Positions 42,801 to 48,881 of a stretch of DNA of 55,545 bases are shown one piece after another. Within the stretch, counting starts at the first letter, position 1. Every line of letters starts with the position of its first letter. The stretch lies in assembly GCA_028819075.1 (NCBI GenBank), contig JAPPMM010000050.1, positions 1 through 55,545 of the forward strand, given 5' to 3'. The notes beneath the pieces were generated by a model that was not told the origin of the DNA, searched no databases, and worked only from the letters and a program-made list of their open reading frames with translations. This DNA comes from Gammaproteobacteria bacterium (GTDB taxonomy: Bacteria; Gemmatimonadota; Gemmatimonadetes; Longimicrobiales; Gaopeijiaceae). The translations under genes and the position numbers were made by a program.

Positions 42801-44099
42801 GGTGGTCGCGTGGGCGACGTTCGACCAGGCGCTCGTGCCCGCCGCGCTGATCGCCGCGACGCGGTAGTAGCGCGTCGTCCCGGGGGACAGGCCGGAATCG
42901 GTGTGCCTTGTCGTCGTCGAACCCGTGTTGGCAACAAGACTCCGCCATGTGCCCGTTCGCGTGCTCGACCACTCGATCCGGTAGCCGGTCACCGCGGACG
43001 CTCCGCTGGACGATGGTCGCGTCCAGTCCAACTCGATGGCCGACATCCCCCGGGCCTCGGCCGTCAATCCCCCAGGCGCGCCCGGCACGCGCAGCGGGGT
43101 GACGTCGCCCTCGATGTTCGAGGGGGTTCCTGCGCCGAAGGAGTTGATCGCCGAGACCCGGTAGTAGCGAGTCGTATTCGGCGCGAGGCCCGTGTCCTCG
43201 TAGGTGGTGCGTGTGTTGCCCGTGTTGGCCACGAGATCGCCCCATACGCCGGTTCGCGTGCTCGACCACTCGATCCGATACCCGATGATCGCGCTGCTGC
43301 CACGACTCAGCGGGGCACTCCAACTCAGCTCGATCGCCGAGGAACCGACGGCGGTCACCGTCAGAGCACGAGGCGGCCCGGGCGGCGTTCCCGTTGACGT
43401 GGTGGCGCTCACAGGGGACGTCCAGGGCCCGAGGCCGTTGGCGTTCCGCGCCCTGACCCGGTAGTGGCGCGTAACGCCCGCGGAGAGACCCGTGTGCCGG
43501 GACGAGGTCAAGCTCGTGGTCGGCAGCGGCGTCCACGGGACGCTGCCAGTCGCCGACACTTCGACCTGGTAGTCGATGATCACGCTCGCGCCATGCGAGC
43601 TCGGCGCATCCCAGTCGAGGTCGATGATGGTAGGTCCGGCGGCATCCGCCGTGAGATTGAGTGGCACCGAAGGTGCCCCCGCGATCCCCGTTCCCATGAC
43701 CGTCGCCAAGTTCGAGTAGGCTCCCGTCCCCTCAGCATTGATCGCGGCGACGCGATAGAACAGGGTGGTGCTTTGAGGGGGATTTATGTGCGTGTAGTTT
43801 GTGGTCGTGCTGCCGGTGTTGGACACGACCGGGATCCAGCTCGGGAAGCCGCCGAAGAGCATTTCGATCCGGTAGCCGGTGATATCACTCCCGCCGTCCG
43901 AGGTCGGTTCGACCCAAGTGAGGTAGATGGTGGTGGAGTTGAGGGCGGTCGCCGTCAGGTTCGTCGGCACCGAAGGCACCGTAGGGTCCTGAACCGGGAG
44001 CGCGCCAGCGGCTGCCGCGGGAACGCATGGAATCCAGCAGACCACCGCCGCAGCAACCATGAGGGAGCGGGCCGGCGGGCCCAGTCTGTTCCGAGTCAT
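39897..44099 (-). CDS. Nine-fibronectin-III protein with C-terminal beta-barrel (copy 2)
   Basis: A 1400-residue paralogue of the protein at 16349-20836. Signal peptide, nine fibronectin III domains instead of ten, the same alanine-rich linker (NTRVLPHVAAAMTSSTVSAIARR) and an autotransporter-like barrel ending GRLRFR. The barrel is far more conserved between copies than the fibronectin array, as expected if the exposed part evolves by domain gain, loss and substitution. ATG 44099 overlaps a 19-codon ORF. It follows the 5'-truncated metzincin gene on the same strand. The 139-nt gap to the kinase gene downstream holds no gene I can support. Confidence 0.9.
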   Translation of the reverse strand: MTRNRLGPPARSLMVAAAVVCWIPCVPAAAAGALPVQDPTVPSVPTNLTATALNSTTIYLTWVEPTSDGGSDITGYRIEMLFGGFPSWIPVVSNTGSTTTNYTHINPPQSTTLFYRVAAINAEGTGAYSNLATVMGTGIAGAPSVPLNLTADAAGPTIIDLDWDAPSSHGASVIIDYQVEVSATGSVPWTPLPTTSLTSSRHTGLSAGVTRHYRVRARNANGLGPWTSPVSATTSTGTPPGPPRALTVTAVGSSAIELSWSAPLSRGSSAIIGYRIEWSSTRTGVWGDLVANTGNTRTTYEDTGLAPNTTRYYRVSAINSFGAGTPSNIEGDVTPLRVPGAPGGLTAEARGMSAIELDWTRPSSSGASAVTGYRIEWSSTRTGTWRSLVANTGSTTTRHTDSGLSPGTTRYYRVAAISAAGTSAWSNVAHATTDDLTVPGAPRSLRATPSGVGGSTQILLSWTAPASNGGSPITGYRIERAITRGGPWIIHLASTASATTTYLHTGLAPNTTRFYRVRALNAQGHGDPSNVAEGTTNAARPDQPRNLRARATGPTSITLAWEAPSNDGGERITGYTIQARGPSDGTWITIVRNTGSTATTFEHTGLRPATAYRYRVAAINRVGAGQWSFETSTSTYAQAPGAPVGLTAREVGTSRIDLSWSAPRNTGGAPILGYRIEASDDGGSTWRIVRRNTNSRGTTFSDVNLQPATTRHYRVAAINTAGTGPFSNTARATTEATVPGSPRSLDAEADGTSRIELSWRAPTSDGGSRITGYRIEVSEDGGTRWADLVANSHNTRTTHVHTGLEPATRRHYRVSAINRIGVGRASRVASAITDATVPDPPTGLTATAVSPTQIDLFWAAPAYDGGAAVTGYRIEVSENATAWTVLMVNTGSRATAFSHTGLLPGSSRHYRVSAINRVGAGAPSDTASAATDDPVGRAGRLNTRVLPHVAAAMTSSTVSAIARRVDAVASGMGMERRVETNGLSSMAASLSSPDAGGFGLAQGDQAGLAALFGGTSFTMPLGASDAPQQQSATGTQLASWGSGEYHHLGEPGQSTLDWKGNMVSAHAGLDVRVGPDILAGVAGSYSSGSFDFTDKTGATPVTGTYGTTMASVHPYMAWFSGGGVASVWGSAGLGRGDIDVDDERGGFRTTPASLLTGAGGASYQLLTRGAAGVRLKAEGWYGEVTVDGTQQIEEATLEMQRAKLALELTQGFSSGAGNEMAFVLEGGMRYDDGDGINGASAEVGGGLRYTNPGLGLTAEGRGRFVISARAGYEEWGMGGTLMFDPATRGQGLQVRVAPSYGNHMSGVNQLWERGVHDAVGGHDLGMGPNVDGEVAYGIAGFHGTPYSGFYVGQGGTRAFSSGVRYELGSGVGLRLEGTRRESGLGAPQHTVGVRGRLRFR

Positions 44100-44155
44100 C
44101 CTGCCGCCTCCTTCTGCGCGTAGAAAGACGTGTGCGCGTCTGTGTGTGAGTCCAT
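44096..44155 (-). CDS. Conserved 19-codon ORF overlapping the barrel gene start (copy 2)
   Basis: Encodes MDSHTDAHTSF and nine more residues, then TGA overlapping the barrel ATG. Length, start context and overlap are the same as at 20833-20892, while several residues differ. Candidate translational-coupling leader. Confidence 0.35.
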   Translation of the reverse strand: MDSHTDAHTSFYAQKEAAG

Positions 44156-44193
44156 CTCGATCGGTTGGCGAACCTTCGGGTTTCGTGGCCTCG

Positions 44194-46026
44194 TCATCGC
44201 CGCCACGCCGCCGCGTCCGGCATCCCGCGGCTGAAGAGGACCTCGAACTCCGGCCCTGCGGACCTTTCCACCGTGTCCATCGCGGCCCGGGCCGGAAGCG
44301 GCGCCTCGCGCAGGATGCCCCGCACCCGGCCAGTGCGCGGGTTGCGCAGGATGGCCGTCGGGACGTCGCTGTCGTCGTTCAGAGCGAACGATCCGCCGGG
44401 GCCGGCGAGGGTGATGCCGGCTAGCTCGCCCGCCCAGCCCGGCTCCGTCGGCAGCACGAAGGCGAAGCCGGAGCCACCGTCGCCGTCGGCCGTTCGGGGC
44501 ATCGCGAAGCGGAGCGAGAAGAGCTCGGTCCCGCGACCGGTTCGGCCCGTCAGCGTGTAGGCGCCGGCCGAGTCCGGAAGCGCCGGCGGCGCCTCGACGA
44601 CGAAGGCCGGGTTCAGGAACGGCGCGCCGTCGGCGTCCGCGCCGCCCCACAGCAGGAGCGACCTCGCCGGGGCGGCGACGGACGGCTCCACCGCCGCCCG
44701 CGCCTCGAACAGCCGGTAGCGGAGCGCGTTGGCGAAGTGGTACTCGCTGATCCCGTCGGGAGGGCCGCAGTACGACATCAGGTCCGGGGTCTCCGGACGC
44801 ACCAGTTCGCCGCGCGCGAAATCGTAGCCCCAGGCCCCCGCCGATCCGTCCGGGTGGGGAAACGACGGATCCGGGTCGCCCGCGCCGCCGCACGGCGCGT
44901 GATGGAGACCCAGGTTGTGGCCGAGCTCGTGCGCAATGGTGCCCGACTGGGGAATCGAGAACCCCGCCCGGCCGGGAAGGAACGCCACCCCGGAGGGCCC
45001 CGTCACGGGGCCCGCCATTGTGCCCAGGTAGTGGCCACCCCCGCCCTCCAGCGCGCGGATCGCCTCCGTCTCCTCCATTAGGCGGCGGGCGTCGTTGCTC
45101 GAACTCACCACGGGCTCGTGCGCCGTCACCGCCAGCGTCCCCACCGGGAGCAGCGCGCGTACCTCCGCGAGCAGCGCGTCGCTCTCCGGATCCGCCGCCA
45201 TCCCTCGGACCGCGTCCACGATTGAGGAGTCGGGCGCCTGCGCCCACAGGAACGGAACGACCGTCAGCTCGAGCGGCGGCAGGGCTCGCACGTCGAGCGC
45301 CAGCCGTCCGGTTGCGGGAATCCGCCGTGCAACGCCCAGCGCAGGGTCCAGCGTCGCGTTCGGGTCCACCTCGACGACCACCTCGAGGCCGGGCCGAATC
45401 ACGCGCCCCGGGATCTCCGCGCTGACCGACGTGGCGAGGGAGCTTTCGTCGACCCCAGTCGGGATCGCCCCGGACCCGCCCGGAACGTACTCCACATGCG
45501 CCTCCCGACCGTCGACGAAGAACCGGGCCCGGACCGCCGGAACGCCAGCGTCCCCGGCCCGCGCCGCTGTCGGGAACACGCGCAGCAGCGCCCGCGCGCC
45601 CGCGACCAGCGGGACCGGGAACGCGCGCGACTGCACCGCCTGAACCAGGTACGCCGCCGGCGTCTCCCGTCCGGCACAGGGGGCGATACGACGCGTGTGA
45701 ACCCCGTCGAGCCAGGCTGCGAAGGCGGGGTCCGCGGGCGCGCACAGCTCCGTGCCCCCGGCCAGGAGCCGTTCGAGCCGGCCGAGGGACGTCAGTTCGG
45801 CGGGGAGTGGGCCCGCCAGCCGAGGGTTGCCCGTGAGCCCCAGCCCGCGCAGGTCCGCAAGGCCGCCAAGTTCGGGCGGCAGCGGGCCCGACAGGTCGTT
45901 GTTCTCGACGCGCAGTTCCTCGATGGCCGGGAGGTCGCCGAGTTCCGGCGGCAGCGGGCCGGAAAGGCCGTTGCCGTCGAGCGCCAGGTACGCGAGGCTG
46001 GACAGGCCGCCAAGTTCGGGCGGGAC
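44194..46026 (-). pseudogene. LRR-metzincin protease gene missing its 5' part
   Basis: Matches the intact gene at 20937-24551 from the middle of an LRR block (PPELGGLSSLAYLALDGNGL) to the C-terminal AAAWRR, including HELGHNLGLHH and DLMSYC. Upstream of 46026 the homology ends abruptly. The signal peptide, Ig domain and about half of the LRRs are absent. The open frame continues to 46179, but those residues (RLRFSC and before) have no resemblance to the family and no signal peptide. About 610 codons of the gene remain. The protease domain itself looks intact but would not be exported. The missing part corresponds well to the truncated gene at 38-2578. Confidence 0.85.
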
Positions 46027-46402
46027 TAAACACGAAAAGCGTAATCTACTGCCGCTCATTGGTTTACGTAGTATATCGCCCGCTCCCGTATCACTTTGGA
46101 TACACAAATATGATCCGGAATACACCGGACCCAAGCGGACCGCGGCGGACGTGAACCTTGGGCCGAACCCTAGCCTCAACCTGCTGCCGGTTCGGCCTCC
46201 ACGGCGACCGGGCGACCGCCGAAGCGTCCCCCTGCCCCCTCCATCGCGGCGGCGACGGGAAGCGGAGAGGCGTTCATCCTACCACGTCTCTCTCCGGGGT
46301 GCGACGCTGGCCTTGGAACCCGGCGGCGCGAGATTACCTTACTGTTGATGGACCTTCGGTCGGAGGTGGAGCCTTCTAAACCATTCTGTGAGGAACCGAC
46401 CC
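46027..46402. other. Junction region between LRR-metzincin fragment and mobilisation island
   Basis: About 375 nt without a credible gene. The first 100 bases after the break are AT-rich (GTAATCTACTGCC, TACGTAGTATATC) and differ sharply from the coding DNA on the left. No transposase, tRNA or obvious target-site repeat is seen here. I could not find the same sequence at the left edge of the window. Confidence 0.45.
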
Positions 46403-46891
46403 GTGACGCTCGAACACTGGACCGCGAACATGGGAAACTACTGCCTTTCGGATCGCTCCGAGGTGGTCGACGAGGTGACCCCCGCGTACGGACGGCTGAT
46501 CGCGGGGGCGGGCGCGCTCGGCGTTCCCGCGCCGTTGCGGGCGCGGGACGATGCGTGGCAACTGGAGGTGCTCGCGCATCCGCACGGCCCGCGCGTCCTG
46601 CGGGCGTGCATCCTTGCCCCGGACGGGCGGCCTGCGGTGTCGGTGGCGGTGGCGGAAGGCGGTGGCGACGGCGCGCGGCGCGCATGGCGCGAGACCGTCG
46701 CGGCGTCCTCCTGGTTCATCGAGGGCTGCGACCTCGCGGAGTTCCGCGACCCTCCGGGCGGCCCGTGGATGATGGGGGCCTTGCAGGACGGGCTGGACGG
46801 CCATCCGGAGGCTTTCGACTGGCTGGGGGCCGTCCTCCAGTACATCGGGTGGGCGTTTCTGGACAGCCTCTCGCCGATCACGGTCGCATGA
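46403..46891 (+). CDS. Hypothetical protein convergent with the relaxase
   Basis: A 162-residue protein without recognised domain, signal peptide or membrane helix. It is rich in Trp and Gly (EHWTANMGNYC, WMMGALQDGLDG, FDWLGAVLQYIGWAFLDSL). GTG 46403 is taken as start because GAGGAA lies seven bases upstream; a GTG five codons earlier is possible. It is the first gene after the junction and is convergent with the relaxase, 15 nt from its stop. The frame is well supported by codon bias. Function unknown; location suggests cargo of the mobilisable element. Confidence 0.6.
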   Translation: MTLEHWTANMGNYCLSDRSEVVDEVTPAYGRLIAGAGALGVPAPLRARDDAWQLEVLAHPHGPRVLRACILAPDGRPAVSVAVAEGGGDGARRAWRETVAASSWFIEGCDLAEFRDPPGGPWMMGALQDGLDGHPEAFDWLGAVLQYIGWAFLDSLSPITVA

Positions 46892-46906
46892 CCCCGCCCG
46901 CCGGTT

Positions 46907-48430
46907 TCACCGGCTCGGCCCGGAGTCCCGGTCCGGCCCGGGCGGCCTGATCCTCTCGACCAGCCGCCTCGTCATCTCCATCTGCGCCCTGGCCCTGCGC
47001 CGTAGGTCCCGGAGTATCCGGTCAAGTCCGTCACCCGCGCGCTCAGCCGCTCGACTTGCCGCTGCAAGGCTTCGACCTGTTCTCGCAACGCTTCGATCTG
47101 TCCGGATTGCCGCCGCTGTTCCGTTTCGTACTGCCCGGACAACCTTTCCAATGCGGCCGTCAGCCGCCGCTCCAAATCGGTCACGCAGCTCCCTCCTCAC
47201 TCCCTCGACAGCTTCAAGTAGGGCCGCTCGTCCATCGTGAACGCCGGACGGCCCGACGTGCGTGCGGGCAGCGCCACGTACCGCTCCCCGTTGATCTCCA
47301 TCAACTCGACGCCCCAAGTCGTCTCTTGCATCTCCGCCAGCGTCTCGCGCGCCCGGTGAATCCGTATGTTCACCTCCGTCAAGGTCTCGAACCGGGAGTC
47401 GATGATCCTCGACAGCCAGTGCATCGTCGCCCAGCTGCCGCCGCAGATACCGAGAAAGAGGCTCATGCCGACCACCAGCGGTCGGAGCCAGGCCCTCATC
47501 AGCAACTCGCGCATCCGCCCGGTCGCCTCGACCGTATCGGCCTCGATGGAACGCAGCGCGCCGCTTGCGACGGCGCTCAAGCTCTCGCCGAGCCGCGCGA
47601 GCTCGCGCGCGGCTTCGTCCTCGATCCGCCTCCGGTCGGCCTCCAGCCTGCTCCTCAGCCGGGAGGTCAAGTCGCCCGGGCTCGAAGTCTCGTTCATACA
47701 GTTCTCCTTTCAGCCGCCACCGCTTCCCGCTGTCGGGATCGCGGGCGGTGATGTAGTCCTTGCCTTGGCGCGGCACCTCCAGTCCCACATCCTCCAGCGC
47801 GGAGACCACGTCGGCTCGGTCCTTGACCGCGCCGTGCTCGACGCGCTGCACGAGGTAGTCGCGGATCAGCGTGCGCGGGTCCGCTTCGTGTTCGAGTCCG
47901 GCGCGCAGCTTCGACGCCTCGATGTAGGCCACGTGGCCCGGCCGCTGCGCTCGCGCGCGCCTCGGGTCGTCCGGTCGGCTCCAGCCGTGCTCGTGGTTGA
48001 AGGCGTCGCGAAGCGGATCGAAGGTCTTCTCCCAGCCGGGGGGCGCGATGTTCAAGCTGCGGCCCGTCTGTAGGTCGCACTGCGCGGCCAGAATGTGGAC
48101 GTGGACGCCGCCTCCGCGCTCGCGGTGCAGAACCGCCGTCCACGAGTAGCGGTCCGGCTCCAGTCCGGCCCACGCCGTCTTCTCGAATTCGTCGAGGACC
48201 GCTTCGATCTGCTCATCGGTGGGCCGGTCCTCCGGCGCCCATGCGATCACGGCCGACCTGTATTTCCGCTCGAAGTCGAGCGAGTCGGCGACGGCGGCCA
48301 CCATGTCCGGGTTGCCGCGCCACACTTCGACGCCCTCGCGCTCCCGTCCCTCGGCGTCCAACTCGCCGACGAGATACTTGGCCGCCGCCTTGGCCGAGCC
48401 CTTCCCGTGGGCTAGGAACTTAATGAGCAT
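46907..48430 (-). CDS. MbeA-like relaxase
   Basis: A 507-residue relaxase of the ColE1 MbeA type. The N-terminus MLIKFLAHGKG...KYL places Tyr19 where MbeA has its catalytic tyrosine. The metal site region reads LHRERGGGVHVHI, with three His (102, 110, 112) where ColE1 MbeA has His-Glu-Asn. The stretch CDLQTGRSLNIAPPGW continues the family match. Relaxases nick oriT and stay bound to the 5' end during transfer. The C-terminal half is Arg/Asp/Ala-rich and contains, in another frame, two genes (47197-47697 and 46972-47184) as in ColE1. ATG 48430 overlaps the stop of a short upstream frame. Transfer would need a mating channel from elsewhere. Confidence 0.88.
   Translation of the reverse strand: MLIKFLAHGKGSAKAAAKYLVGELDAEGREREGVEVWRGNPDMVAAVADSLDFERKYRSAVIAWAPEDRPTDEQIEAVLDEFEKTAWAGLEPDRYSWTAVLHRERGGGVHVHILAAQCDLQTGRSLNIAPPGWEKTFDPLRDAFNHEHGWSRPDDPRRARAQRPGHVAYIEASKLRAGLEHEADPRTLIRDYLVQRVEHGAVKDRADVVSALEDVGLEVPRQGKDYITARDPDSGKRWRLKGELYERDFEPGRLDLPAEEQAGGRPEADRGRSRARARAARRELERRRKRRAAFHRGRYGRGDRADARVADEGLAPTAGGRHEPLSRYLRRQLGDDALAVEDHRLPVRDLDGGEHTDSPGARDAGGDARDDLGRRVDGDQRGAVRGAARTHVGPSGVHDGRAALLEAVEGVRRELRDRFGAAADGRIGKVVRAVRNGTAAAIRTDRSVARTGRSLAAASRAAERAGDGLDRILRDLRRRARAQMEMTRRLVERIRPPGPDRDSGPSR
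46972..47184 (-). CDS. MbeD-like small coiled-coil mobilisation protein, nested in relaxase gene
   Basis: A 70-residue protein (MTDLERRLTAALERLSGQYETEQ...LREQVEALQRQVERLSARV) matching the MbeD/MobD pattern: an N-terminal LERxLxxALExLxxxY motif and a coiled coil. It lies entirely within the relaxase gene in the +1 frame. The start is GTG, 12 nt after the MbeB-like stop, with GAGGAGGGAG between them, a strong ribosome site. In ColE1, MbeD is needed for mobilisation with some conjugative systems and is linked to entry exclusion. Confidence 0.75.
   Translation of the reverse strand: MTDLERRLTAALERLSGQYETEQRRQSGQIEALREQVEALQRQVERLSARVTDLTGYSGTYGAGPGRRWR
47197..47697 (-). CDS. MbeB-like mobilisation protein, nested in relaxase gene
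   Basis: A 166-residue protein. An N-terminal charged helix (about 10-65) precedes one strong membrane helix (about 71-95: WLRPLVVGMSLFLGICGGSW), then a helical region and a C-terminal motif ETTWGVELMEINGERYVALP, as in MbeB/MobB proteins of ColE1-like plasmids. It is fully inside the relaxase gene, shifted one frame. ATG 47697 has a perfect AAGGAG seven bases upstream, which would be unlikely by chance inside another gene. MbeB stabilises the relaxosome and is thought to bring it to the membrane. Confidence 0.85.
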   Translation of the reverse strand: MNETSSPGDLTSRLRSRLEADRRRIEDEAARELARLGESLSAVASGALRSIEADTVEATGRMRELLMRAWLRPLVVGMSLFLGICGGSWATMHWLSRIIDSRFETLTEVNIRIHRARETLAEMQETTWGVELMEINGERYVALPARTSGRPAFTMDERPYLKLSRE

Positions 48431-48581
48431 CGCCGGTCTCCCCGCCGATGCGGGCGACACGGAGCAGCGAGCGCTCGAACGATACGATGTGGGCGATCAC
48501 CGAGACGGCCTCGGCCGCCGTCCTGTGGGTGTTCGCCCAGCGGATCGCCTGAGGTATGAATCCCGGCAGGAAATCGGCTAA
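48420..48581 (-). other. Possible MobC/MbeC-like 3' remnant upstream of the relaxase
   Basis: A 53-codon open frame without ATG, ending IRWANTHRTAAEAVSVIAHIV and on to GGETGDAH, whose TAA overlaps the relaxase start (ATGCTCATTAA). An accessory MbeC-type gene normally sits here in ColE1-like modules. The frame is closed upstream by TAG at 48582-48584, so at best the end of the gene remains. Sequence similarity is too weak to name it. Confidence 0.25.
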
Positions 48582-48727
48582 CTACTTACAGGGCCGCACG
48601 ATCTGCGTTTCCTGCCGTTGTACTGGACCTTGCTGGACCGTGCCGCTGAAGCGGGAAAACTGCCTCAATTCCCGGGAAGTTGCGGGAGTCCAAAACCATC
48701 CCGGAGCCGTCGCGTTCCGGTGCCGAG

Positions 48728-48751
48728 CGCCACATCCCCGCTCATGTGGCG
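48728..48751. repeat. Inverted repeat in the relaxase/STAND intergenic region
   Basis: Arms CGCCACAT and ATGTGGCG separated by CCCCGCTC. It lies in the 418-nt space between the divergent relaxase and STAND-like genes, where an oriT would be expected near a relaxase gene. Position and hairpin fit an oriT element, but no nic sequence is recognised. The remaining bases from 48585 to 48727 show nothing else firm. Confidence 0.4.
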
Positions 48752-48801
48752 ACGTTCCCCCGCGTCACCCGGTCGCGGAGGAGTGACGAGGGCGGCGCAT
48801 T

Positions 48802-48830
48802 TTGTGTCTCTGGGCGGATGCTGGTATTAT
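48802..48830 (+). promoter_or_regulatory. Sigma70-like promoter of the HTH-STAND gene
   Basis: TTGTGT (48802-48807) and TATTAT (48825-48830) are 17 bp apart. Transcription would begin near 48837, 45 nt before the preferred GTG start. The gene product carries an N-terminal HTH, so autoregulation here is possible. Confidence 0.55.
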
Positions 48831-48881
48831 TGATACATCTGCCATGCAATGGACCTTTATGGTACACGAGAGGACTTGGTC

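Noticed and set aside
46027..46110. tRNA or attachment-site sequence at the island border
   Set aside because: No tRNA-like fold or repeat shared with the left edge of the window could be found by eye.
46027..46179. True N-terminus of the truncated metzincin protein
   Set aside because: The 51 codons have no signal peptide and no similarity to the intact paralogue; they are read-in from junction DNA.
48420..48581. Complete MbeC/MobC gene
   Set aside because: The frame has no ATG and is closed upstream by a stop, so only a possible remnant is listed at low confidence.
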